DNA of 27,390 nt from NCBI GenBank assembly GCA_017455785.1, contig JAFSYZ010000230.1, forward strand, positions 1-27,390. Reading direction: 5' to 3'. The position numbers and the translations under genes were made by a program. The notes beneath the pieces are model-generated. The model saw only the letters and a program-made list of their open reading frames with translations, did not search any database and had not been told where the DNA came from. The first letter of the stretch is position 1; each line of letters begins with the position of its first letter. Below, one piece after another: positions 15,596 to 23,379 of this stretch. This stretch comes from Candidatus Methanomethylophilaceae archaeon. GTDB taxonomy: Archaea > Thermoplasmatota > Thermoplasmata > Methanomassiliicoccales > Methanomethylophilaceae.

Positions 15596-16332
15596 TGCCG
15601 TACAAAATGTTAGACAAATACCCCAAGAAATTCAGGGGAACAGGAATCATCACACCTATGTGGGCATCACTCAGGAGGACATTCCTCTCGACGATCCACA
15701 GGTCCATGACCATCATGTATCCCTATGAGAAGGAGTGGGTGCCGGATAACTACCGCGGACGTCCCGGACTGATCTTCGACAGATGTCTCGGATGCGGTAT
15801 CTGTGTCAGGGCCTGTCCTACGACCTGTATCGAATTGGTCGAGGTGGCTGATGACGACGGCAACATGGTCAAGAGGCCGCAGGTCAACGTCGGAAGATGT
15901 ATGATGTGCGGATACTGTGCAGAGTACTGCCCGGTCAACGCCATGACCACCACGACAGATTACGAACTCGCAGAGTTCTCGAGGAAGGATCTCATCTACG
16001 ACCCGCGCAGGCTCGCCTTCGAGGGTACCAACGAGATGATGGAGGTCCACCTGGAGGAGCACCTGCTGTCGAACCTTGCGAAGGGAGTCACAGATCAGCC
16101 CACAGCATTCTACAAGACCGACAGGCCCGTTCTGGAGGAGAAGAAGTGCATCAGCTGTATGAAGTGCTCCAAGGTCTGCCCGGTGGAGGCCATCGAGATG
16201 GTCGTCGTCGGAAAGAACGACAAGGGAAGGGACATCAAACACCCCAAGATCGATGGCGAGAAGTGCGTCAGCTGTGAGAACTGCGTGATCGCATGCCCCA
16301 AGTCGGCACTTAAGATTGAGGAGGTGCTCTGA
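15595..16332 (+). CDS. fpoI: Fpo complex subunit I with four [4Fe-4S] motifs (extended NuoI)
   Basis: A 245-residue protein. The first half is an ordinary NuoI/FpoI: an amphipathic N-terminus and two clusters, C64/C67/C70/C74 and C102/C105/C108/C112. The extension adds a linker of about 70 residues and a second two-cluster ferredoxin unit, C185/C188/C191/C195 and C224/C227/C230/C234, each ending in Cys-Pro. Usual FpoI or NuoI proteins have two clusters in about 130-180 residues. Without FpoF or NuoEFG the extra module could accept electrons from ferredoxin or link to another redox partner; that is inference. The start is ATG 15595, overlapping the fpoH stop; the longer open frame from 15520 is fpoH shadow. 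The fusion is in frame with no stop or base anomaly at the join. Confidence 0.95.
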   Translation: MPYKMLDKYPKKFRGTGIITPMWASLRRTFLSTIHRSMTIMYPYEKEWVPDNYRGRPGLIFDRCLGCGICVRACPTTCIELVEVADDDGNMVKRPQVNVGRCMMCGYCAEYCPVNAMTTTTDYELAEFSRKDLIYDPRRLAFEGTNEMMEVHLEEHLLSNLAKGVTDQPTAFYKTDRPVLEEKKCISCMKCSKVCPVEAIEMVVVGKNDKGRDIKHPKIDGEKCVSCENCVIACPKSALKIEEVL

Positions 16333-16667
16333 TGGATGCGAATGAGTTTGTAGGAGGAATAGCAGATTTCATCCACGGTGTGTTCAACTACATGAACCAC
16401 AACTCCGATGCGGTCGCTTTCATAATCCTCGCAGCATTGGCCATCCTAGCCGCTATTCATGTGGTAACATCGAAAGAAATCATGCACAGTGCGTTCTATC
16501 TCGCATTCGTGTTCGTTTGTGTCGCAGCGACATACTACTTCCTGAACGCCGAGTTCATCGGTGCTGTCCAGGTGGTCGTGTACGTCGGTGCTATCACCAT
16601 CCTGTACGCATTCTCGATAATGCTTACCAGGAGAACTATCAAAGAAGGAGGAGAGGAAGATGAGTAA
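16332..16667 (+). CDS. fpoJ: Fpo complex membrane subunit J, N-terminal part
   Basis: A 111-residue protein with three helices (about 27-46, 52-74, 76-98) matching the first three helices of NuoJ/ND6, including the glycine-containing third helix (YVGAITILYAFSIML) that undergoes the pi-bulge change during coupling. NuoJ is a single protein of about 165-185 residues with five helices; here it is split in two, as in the fpo operon of Methanosarcina. It starts on the overlapping fpoI stop. Confidence 0.92.
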   Translation: MDANEFVGGIADFIHGVFNYMNHNSDAVAFIILAALAILAAIHVVTSKEIMHSAFYLAFVFVCVAATYYFLNAEFIGAVQVVVYVGAITILYAFSIMLTRRTIKEGGEEDE

Positions 16668-16938
16668 GGGAAAGAAGGTATTGGCCCTGATCATCGCACT
16701 CGGAATGGCAGCCATACTCATCGGTGGATTCATCGATGCGGAATGGAACACCAGTGACGAACCTACACCGGTGCCCTTCGCACCCGACGAGACCGGAACA
16801 CTTCCGGAGAACAGCATCAACTACGTACTGTTCGAGGAGTGGGGACCCATCATGCTGGTCCTGGGTGCCGTCATGTTCGGCGCCATCATCGCAGGAGTGA
16901 CCCTCTCTAAAGAAGAAGATGAGGAGGAAGAGGAATGA
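16660..16938 (+). CDS. fpoJ: Fpo complex membrane subunit J, C-terminal part
   Basis: A 92-residue protein with two helices (about 6-24 and 62-83) that supply the last two NuoJ helices. The loop between them is proline- and acid-rich, and the protein ends in a run of nine acidic residues interrupted by nothing but Lys upstream, which is unusual for NuoJ. It overlaps fpoJ N-terminal part by eight bases and fpoK by four. Together the two J proteins have the expected five helices. Confidence 0.85.
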   Translation: MSKGKKVLALIIALGMAAILIGGFIDAEWNTSDEPTPVPFAPDETGTLPENSINYVLFEEWGPIMLVLGAVMFGAIIAGVTLSKEEDEEEEE

Positions 16939-17246
16939 TCCCAATAGAGTTAGTCCTCGGATTCGCAGCGCTGCTGTTCTGTACAGGTCTCTACGGAATG
17001 ATGACCACGAACAAGGCACTGGTAGCACTGATGTGCGTCGAGCTCATGCTCAACTCAGCAAACATCAACTTCATCGCATTCGCGGCGTACAATGTCTTTG
17101 CTGACGCAACAATCGGTAACATCTTCGTACTGATGTCAATAGCAATCGCAGCAGCAGAGGTCGCAGTAGGACTCGCCCTTATCCTTAATGTATACAAGAT
17201 AAAGGGAACGTCAAGCACTGACGATCTCACAACTATGAGGTGGTAA
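16935..17246 (+). CDS. fpoK: Fpo complex membrane subunit K (NuoK homologue)
   Basis: A 103-residue, three-helix subunit of the ND4L family. The two membrane glutamates of the proton path are present: E36 in VELMLNS and E75 in AAAEVAVG, matching E. coli NuoK E36 and E72. Length is typical. The ATG overlaps the stop of the preceding gene as ATGA. Confidence 0.95.
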   Translation: MIPIELVLGFAALLFCTGLYGMMTTNKALVALMCVELMLNSANINFIAFAAYNVFADATIGNIFVLMSIAIAAAEVAVGLALILNVYKIKGTSSTDDLTTMRW

Positions 17247-17248
17247 GC

Positions 17249-19288
17249 ATGTTCATGGAATACGCATGGTTAATCCCCATACTGCCTATCGCATGCTTCG
17301 TCATAGTCGGTCTGTTCGGAAAGAAACTCCACGAGGGAGGAGGATTCGTAGCGATCGCCGGTGCGGCAATCGCCTGTATCTTCTCCGTACTTGTGGCATA
17401 CGACTTCATCACCAACGGTGTGGACGGTATCTTCGGAGCCCCGTTCGTCACTGAGATGAAGTGGCTGGTATTCCCTGGTTCGGACTTCGTCATCAACTTC
17501 GGTGTGTACATCGACGGATTGACATGCATCATGTTGATCTTCTCGTCATTCATATCGACGATGATCTTCGTGTACTCCATCGGATACATGGGCGACCAGG
17601 GAGAGAAGAAACCAAGGTACTACGGTGAGGTATCACTGTTCCTGACCGGAATGCTCGGACTCATCGTCTCAAGCAACTTCCTCCAGATGTTCATCTTCTG
17701 GGAGATCATGGGATTGTGCTCGTACCTGCTCATCGGATTCTGGAGCTTCGATCATCCTGAAGCCAAACAGAAGTCCTCCGCTGCCAAGAAGGCATTCCTT
17801 GTCACAAGGGCCGGAGACGTATGTCTGATGGCAGGTCTGTTCATCGTCCTGTACCTGTTCGGTTCATTGGATTACGCAAACATATTCAATGCAGTAGCAA
17901 TCGAAGCTATCGCAGCGACCAACCCTGAGCTCCTCACGGTGGCAGGACTCCTCATCTTCGGAGGTGTCATCGGTAAGAGCGCACAGTTCCCGCTGCACGA
18001 CTGGCTGCCAGATGCGATGGCCGGTCCTACAACAGTATCAGCTCTGATACACGCAGCCACGATGGTCAAGGCCGGTGTGTACCTCACAGCAAGGGCGATG
18101 CCCCTCTACGTCTTCAACTCAGTGAACGGAGAGGCCGTACTGCTCTTCATCGGTATCATCGGAGGATTCACCGCAATCTACGCGGCATCGATGGCACTCA
18201 ACAACTTCAACATCAAGAAGGTACTCGCATACTCCACCCTCTCGCAGCTCGGATACATGATCCTTGCATTGGGTGCAGGCGGGTTCCTCATGGCACACGG
18301 ATACAACACGGGCGAGGAACACCTTGTCGCACTGGGAGTGCTCGGTTACATGGCTGGAATCTTCCACATGCTGAACCACGCGTTCTTCAAGGGACTGCTC
18401 TTCCTGTGTTCAGGAGCCGTGATCCACGCAACAGGAACGGAGGACATGAAACAGATGGGAGGACTGTTCAGCAAGCTGAAGGTCACCGCTGTCACGATGC
18501 TCCTCGGTTCACTCTCGATCGCAGGATTCCCGCTGTTCAGCGGATTCTGGTCAAAGGATCTTGTCCTTGAGGCGGCATTGCACGCAGGTACCCACGGAAT
18601 GACCGGTTTCACCGTCCTCTTCGTCATGGGAATGATCACCGCGTTCATGACAGCGTTCTACATGTTCCGTATGTGGTTCATGACATTCGTCGGCGACTAC
18701 AGGGGAACGGAGCACGTCCACCACGAGTCCAAGATCATGTCGGCACCCTTGGTGGTACTGTCCATATTCGCAGTCATCTCCGGATTCGTCATATTCATCG
18801 GATTCGGCAACCTGATTGCGGACATGCTCCAGGAGAGTATGGGATTCTTCTGGATCGAGATCGAGTCAGGCATGGATATCGCCATAAGCATATTCACAAA
18901 CATCTGGACATATGTCTCAATCGTCCTTGCCCTCAGCGGTATCGGAATCGCCTACCTCATGTACATGAAGAAGTCGGTCGACCCCGCCAAGTTCAACAAG
19001 AACGGAGAGTCCGCATACTACAAGCTCCTCACCAAGAGGTATTACTTCCCTGAGCTGTACGATCAGATCTCATGGAAGCTCGGATACGGAATCGCAAGGA
19101 TCGTAGATGCATTCGACAGGAACGTCATCGACGGTACCGTCAACGGTCTGTCCGGTGCGGTCATCGGAGGCGGAGACGTCGTAAGTCAGATGGAGACGGG
19201 TCATGTACGTGACTACGCCACATTCGTCATCGCGGGAGTGGTCGTTCTCATACTTGTATTCGCATTCATCTTCATAGGGGGGATCTGA
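17249..19288 (+). CDS. fpoL: Fpo complex proton-pumping subunit L (NuoL homologue)
   Basis: A 679-residue antiporter-like subunit of about sixteen helices. It has the WEIMGLCSYLLIGFW helix near 150 and the pump core PLHDWLPDAMAGPTTVSALIHAAT at about 247-270, with the key lysine further along. The C-terminal part contains a soluble stretch and a last membrane helix, as expected for the NuoL lateral arm that runs along the other pumps. I chose ATG 17249, six bases after GAGGTGG; a GTG at 17240 is possible but lies inside fpoK. Confidence 0.96.
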   Translation: MFMEYAWLIPILPIACFVIVGLFGKKLHEGGGFVAIAGAAIACIFSVLVAYDFITNGVDGIFGAPFVTEMKWLVFPGSDFVINFGVYIDGLTCIMLIFSSFISTMIFVYSIGYMGDQGEKKPRYYGEVSLFLTGMLGLIVSSNFLQMFIFWEIMGLCSYLLIGFWSFDHPEAKQKSSAAKKAFLVTRAGDVCLMAGLFIVLYLFGSLDYANIFNAVAIEAIAATNPELLTVAGLLIFGGVIGKSAQFPLHDWLPDAMAGPTTVSALIHAATMVKAGVYLTARAMPLYVFNSVNGEAVLLFIGIIGGFTAIYAASMALNNFNIKKVLAYSTLSQLGYMILALGAGGFLMAHGYNTGEEHLVALGVLGYMAGIFHMLNHAFFKGLLFLCSGAVIHATGTEDMKQMGGLFSKLKVTAVTMLLGSLSIAGFPLFSGFWSKDLVLEAALHAGTHGMTGFTVLFVMGMITAFMTAFYMFRMWFMTFVGDYRGTEHVHHESKIMSAPLVVLSIFAVISGFVIFIGFGNLIADMLQESMGFFWIEIESGMDIAISIFTNIWTYVSIVLALSGIGIAYLMYMKKSVDPAKFNKNGESAYYKLLTKRYYFPELYDQISWKLGYGIARIVDAFDRNVIDGTVNGLSGAVIGGGDVVSQMETGHVRDYATFVIAGVVVLILVFAFIFIGGI

Positions 19289-20785
19289 GTGGAGTTCATT
19301 CTTCCATTGTTACTGATCCTGCCCTTCGTGGGAGCAATCATCACTCTGTTCATGGGTGGAGAGAGAGCAAAGTATGCCAAATTCACAGCACTGGTGTTCT
19401 CAGTCGCGACACTGGCCCTTGCCATCGTCCTGATGACCATGGATTATGTCACGATGGGAATGTCCGAAGTCTGGATCCAGACCGACTTCTTCGTGATGAA
19501 CTTCGCGTTGGCAGTCGACGGACTCAGCATCCTGATGGTCTTCCTGACCGCATTGTTGGTCACTGTAGTGGTCATATTCTCCTTCGAGGAGGGTGACAGG
19601 CCCAACTACTACCACACACTGCTCCTGCTCATGGAGCTCGGTCTCATGGGAGTCTATCTCTCGGCTGATTACTTCCTGTTCTACATAATGTGGGAGATCA
19701 CGCTGATCCCGATGTACTTCATGATCTCATGGTACGGAGGACCCCGCAGGCACTACTCTGCGATCAAGTTCTTCATCTACACGCATATCGCGTCGCTGGT
19801 CATGCTCATCGGTATCTTCGCCATGGTCTTCCAGGCAGGAATCATCAACGGCGGAATCGCGGACTTCTCATTCGCTGCAGTAGCGGCTGCGAGCCCGATG
19901 TTCGCTGAGACATTCCAGGTACTGGTATTCGGATTGCTGTTCTTCGGATTCATCGTCAAGATGCCCGTCGTACCGTTCCACACATGGTTGCCGGACGCAC
20001 ACGTCGAGGCACCTACCGGAGGTTCAGTCCTTCTGGCCGGTGTCATGCTTAAGATGGGTTCATACGGTATCCTCAGGGTCTGCATCGAGAACTTCGGTTA
20101 CGGTGCTATCCAGTGGCAGTGGGTTATGATCATCCTCGGTATAGTGTCCATGATCTACGGTGCATACGCATGTATCGCCCAGAAGGACCTCAAGAAGATG
20201 GTCGCATACTCATCAATCAGCCACATGGGAATGGTCCTGATCGGTATCGGTGTGCTCTCACAGACAGGTGTAGAGTTCGCGATATTCCAGATGTTCGCAC
20301 ACGGTCTCATCACAGCCGTACTGTTCATGGTCTGCGGTCTTGCAGGTCACAACATCGGTACAAGGGAGATCCCACTCCTCGGCGGAATGGCCAAGATGAT
20401 GCCCAAGTGGGCGTTCTTCATGATGTTCGGATTCATGGCCTCACTCGGTCTTCCCGGACTGGTCGGATTCGTCGCAGAGTTCGGTATCCTCTACGCGCTG
20501 TGGGAGTTCATCGCTAACACGGAGTACATGTGGATGATCGTCTTCGGTATGATCTCCATGATGCTCACAGCAGGTTACTACCTGTGGTCAATGCAGAGGA
20601 CGCTCTTCGGTGACCTCACCGACAAGATCGACTTCGAGACAGGAGTGCACGGAGGACCCGTGCACGACATCAGCAAGTATGAGTTCCTTGCCATGACGAT
20701 CATGATCCTACTGATCGCTCTGTTCGGTATCATGCCCAGTCTGGCAACTGACTTCATCATGCCTTACGCAGTGGGGTTGATCTGA
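19289..20785 (+). CDS. fpoM: Fpo complex proton-pumping subunit M (NuoM homologue)
   Basis: A 498-residue antiporter-like subunit of about fourteen helices. Signature segments are MWEITLIPMYFMISWYGG (near 134-151), whose glutamate is the conserved pump residue, and PFHTWLPDAHVEAPTGGSVL (from about 228). The start is GTG 19289, directly after the fpoL stop, with a GGGGGGA ribosome site five bases upstream. The stop overlaps fpoN. Confidence 0.96.
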   Translation: MEFILPLLLILPFVGAIITLFMGGERAKYAKFTALVFSVATLALAIVLMTMDYVTMGMSEVWIQTDFFVMNFALAVDGLSILMVFLTALLVTVVVIFSFEEGDRPNYYHTLLLLMELGLMGVYLSADYFLFYIMWEITLIPMYFMISWYGGPRRHYSAIKFFIYTHIASLVMLIGIFAMVFQAGIINGGIADFSFAAVAAASPMFAETFQVLVFGLLFFGFIVKMPVVPFHTWLPDAHVEAPTGGSVLLAGVMLKMGSYGILRVCIENFGYGAIQWQWVMIILGIVSMIYGAYACIAQKDLKKMVAYSSISHMGMVLIGIGVLSQTGVEFAIFQMFAHGLITAVLFMVCGLAGHNIGTREIPLLGGMAKMMPKWAFFMMFGFMASLGLPGLVGFVAEFGILYALWEFIANTEYMWMIVFGMISMMLTAGYYLWSMQRTLFGDLTDKIDFETGVHGGPVHDISKYEFLAMTIMILLIALFGIMPSLATDFIMPYAVGLI

Positions 20786-22275
20786 TGGATGCTTCATTCC
20801 TTAGCACAATATTCGGGGATGCGCTCCCCATCGCACCTGAGATAGTCATGATCGTAGGAGCATTGCTCATACCTGGACTATTCATGCTCACAAAGAACGG
20901 AAAGATCGCGGCAATACTGTCGGAGGTCTTCATCGTCGTTGCACTGGCGATAGCTGCTCTTGTCCTTGCGGATGAGAACATCCAGGGCACGTTCATGAAC
21001 ATCTTCAGACTGGACCAGTTCTCGGCCCTGATGATGATACTGTTCCTCATCGTCGCCTTCCTGGTCGTGCTGATCTCACCCGAGTCGCCCGAGACCACCA
21101 AGCACAAGGGAGAGTACTATTCCCTGCTGATGATCGCGGTCACAGGTATGATGTTCGTGGCAAGCTCCGCCAACCTCATGTCGATCTTCGTCGGAGTCGA
21201 GACGGTCAGTATCTCATCGTACGCACTCGCTGCGATGAAGAAGAACGACCCCAGGGCAGCTGAGGCAGGTGTGAAGTACCTCATCATCGGAGGACTCTCA
21301 TCAGCACTCACACTCTACGGTATCTCGATGCTCTACGGTATCACCGGAACCATCCAGCTGGATGAGATCGCTGCGGTACTGTCCACAATGGACACCTACA
21401 ACTGGCCGTTCCTGGTCTCGATGATCGCAATGATCGCAGGATATGGATTCAAGATCTCAGCTGTACCGTTCCACATGTGGGCTCCTGATGTGTACGAGGG
21501 AGCAGCAACACCTGTGTCGACATTCCTCGCCACCGGTTCGAAGAAGATGGGATTCGCAGTCCTGTTCAAGATCTTCTTCACGCTGTTCGCAATCGCACCC
21601 GTCTTCGCGACGACCGAGATGCAGTACGTCTTCGCAACCATCGCTGCGGTGACCATGACAGTCGGTAACATCGTGGCCATCTCACAGCAGAACATCAAGA
21701 GGATGCTCGCATACTCGAGTATCGCTCAGGCAGGTTACATCCTCATCGCACTGGCGGTAATGACACCGTACGCCATGACAGGCGGTCTCTTCCACATGTT
21801 CACACACGTGTTCATGAAGGGAGGAGCCTTCATCATCGTAGCCTCGCTGATCGCTGCCGGTATCGGTGAGAACATCTCCGACTACAAGGGACTCGCAAAG
21901 AGGTCGCCCTTCGCAGCCGCTGCGATGCTGATCTTCCTGTTCTCGCTGGCAGGTATCCCGCCCCTTGCAGGATTCACTTCGAAGTTCGTCCTGTTCTCGA
22001 GCGCGATATTCGTCGATGGAGAGGTCGTCTACCAGTGGGTATGGCTCGCGCTCATCGCGATCCTCAACTCAGCTATCTCACTGTACTACTACGCGAGGGT
22101 CGTAAAGGCCATGTACGTGGATGCAGGAGATTCAGAGGAGAAGATCAAGCTGAAGAAGACACACATAGTTGCGATCGTCATCTGTGTGGTCGGTGTGATC
22201 CTCCTGGGAGTATATCCCGGACCTATCCTGGACCTCTGCAGTTCAGCAGCACAGTCACTGTTCGGTCTCCTGTGA
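20785..22275 (+). CDS. fpoN: Fpo complex proton-pumping subunit N (NuoN homologue)
   Basis: A 496-residue antiporter-like subunit, the third pump. The core motif VPFHMWAPDVYEGAATPV lies near residue 227, and a glutamate-containing helix GVETVSISSYALAAM is near 135-150. It is the last gene of the operon: the fpoO gene found at this place in Methanosarcina is missing, and so is fpoF. A U-rich terminator follows within about 45 bases. Confidence 0.96.
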   Translation: MDASFLSTIFGDALPIAPEIVMIVGALLIPGLFMLTKNGKIAAILSEVFIVVALAIAALVLADENIQGTFMNIFRLDQFSALMMILFLIVAFLVVLISPESPETTKHKGEYYSLLMIAVTGMMFVASSANLMSIFVGVETVSISSYALAAMKKNDPRAAEAGVKYLIIGGLSSALTLYGISMLYGITGTIQLDEIAAVLSTMDTYNWPFLVSMIAMIAGYGFKISAVPFHMWAPDVYEGAATPVSTFLATGSKKMGFAVLFKIFFTLFAIAPVFATTEMQYVFATIAAVTMTVGNIVAISQQNIKRMLAYSSIAQAGYILIALAVMTPYAMTGGLFHMFTHVFMKGGAFIIVASLIAAGIGENISDYKGLAKRSPFAAAAMLIFLFSLAGIPPLAGFTSKFVLFSSAIFVDGEVVYQWVWLALIAILNSAISLYYYARVVKAMYVDAGDSEEKIKLKKTHIVAIVICVVGVILLGVYPGPILDLCSSAAQSLFGLL

Positions 22276-22307
22276 TAGCACAGGGGGCCGACCCAAACCC
22301 TTTCCCA

Positions 22308-22323
22308 AAACCCTCTTTTTTCT
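22308..22323 (+). terminator. U-rich terminator after the fpo operon
   Basis: A pyrimidine-rich tract ends in six consecutive T residues (22316-22321) about 40 bases after the fpoN stop, preceded by C-rich sequence. Oligo-U tracts without a strong hairpin are the usual archaeal termination signal. Confidence 0.5.
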
Positions 22324-22381
22324 AGTTCCCATCGAAGGTGTGGCACATGCCGTCCCAGGGCTGATTGCAGACCGATAACGA
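22324..22381. other. Intergenic stretch with a small palindrome before the prenyl synthase promoter
   Basis: Between the fpo terminator and the next TATA box there is no gene or tRNA. A short palindrome, GGCA-CA-TGCC at 22342-22351, sits about 35 bases upstream of the TATA box; a regulator site is possible but the symmetry is too short to rely on. Confidence 0.25.
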
Positions 22382-22390
22382 TTAAATACA
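22382..22390 (+). promoter_or_regulatory. TATA box for the prenyl synthase gene
   Basis: TTAAATACA, centred about 25 bases before ATG 22410, predicts a leaderless mRNA and selects this ATG over the out-of-frame ATG at 22399. Confidence 0.55.
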
Positions 22391-22409
22391 TTACAACCAT
22401 GGTCCGACG

Positions 22410-23375
22410 ATGGCAAAGGCCTGGTTCGAACCTATAACGAAAGAACTCGCAGCGGTCGAGGAGGAGATCTTCAGGGAACTCCACTCCAGCAACGCGGAGC
22501 TCAACGACATGTGCAACTATGTCGTATCAGCAGGTGGAAAGAGGATCAGACCCGCGATTTGCATCCTTTCATATCTTGCATGTGGAGGAAAGGATGTCAG
22601 CAAGGCCATCTCACTCGGTTCAGCTTTCGAGATCGTTCACACGGCTTCATTGGTACATGACGATATCAACGACAAGAGCGAGATCAGACGCGGAAGGAGG
22701 ACACTCCACAAGGAGTTCTGTGTTAGCAAGGCCATAGTCACCGGTGACTACATGATGGCCAAGGGATTCAGGGCCATGGGTGCAACCAGTAACCAGATCG
22801 TCGATGTGATCGTAGATGCTGCGTCACGTATGAGCGAAGGGGAGTTCATCCAGAAGGAATTCGAGCATTCCTTCGATGTGACCGAGGACGATTATTACAA
22901 GATCATTCATGGAAAGACAGCCATGCTTATCGAGGCATGTGCCAAGACGGCGGCATTCCTGGCCGATGCACCTGAGGAAATGATCGATGCACTCGGTAAC
23001 TACGGTGAATCCATCGGAATGGCATTCCAGATCATCGATGATACGTTGGATGTCATCGGTGATGTCAACAACACAGGAAAGAGAGTGGGCCTCGATCTGA
23101 TCGAAGGTAAGCCTACTCTGCCTACCATCATCGCCATGAGAGACCCGACGTACGGACAGAGGATCAAGGAGGTCTTCATGAGGACCGAGCCGAGCGAATC
23201 CGATGTCAGGGAAGCTTTGGATATCATCAAGAAGACGGATGCCATCGATTATTGCAGGAAGAAGGCATCTGCGATTATAGACAAGGCCATCCAGCAGATA
23301 TCTGTCATCAAGGATTCGGTCTACAAGGATTCTTTCATATCCCTAGCCAAGTTCATCGGGGAACGCGACAGGTGA
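22410..23375 (+). CDS. Trans-polyprenyl diphosphate synthase, likely long-chain type
   Basis: A 321-residue E-type prenyl synthase. It has GGKRIRP at 42-48, the first aspartate-rich motif D84-D85-x2-D88 with following RRGRRT, and the second D210-D211-x2-D214. Archaea use such an enzyme (IdsA/GGPPS) to make C20 diphosphate for lipids. The residue five before the first motif is A79, in HTASLVHDD. Chain-length rules for this family put a bulky Tyr or Phe there in C15-C20 enzymes and Ala in C30 and longer synthases, so the product may exceed C20. GGPP synthase remains the default alternative. It is followed five bases later by a prenyl-reductase-family gene and lies downstream of the fpo operon. 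Confidence 0.92.
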   Translation: MAKAWFEPITKELAAVEEEIFRELHSSNAELNDMCNYVVSAGGKRIRPAICILSYLACGGKDVSKAISLGSAFEIVHTASLVHDDINDKSEIRRGRRTLHKEFCVSKAIVTGDYMMAKGFRAMGATSNQIVDVIVDAASRMSEGEFIQKEFEHSFDVTEDDYYKIIHGKTAMLIEACAKTAAFLADAPEEMIDALGNYGESIGMAFQIIDDTLDVIGDVNNTGKRVGLDLIEGKPTLPTIIAMRDPTYGQRIKEVFMRTEPSESDVREALDIIKKTDAIDYCRKKASAIIDKAIQQISVIKDSVYKDSFISLAKFIGERDR

Positions 23376-23379
23376 TAAC

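Noticed and set aside
22276..22409. tRNA or small RNA gene in the gap after fpoN
   Set aside because: No cloverleaf arms or TPsiC-like segment could be drawn; only a T-run, a short palindrome and a TATA box are visible.
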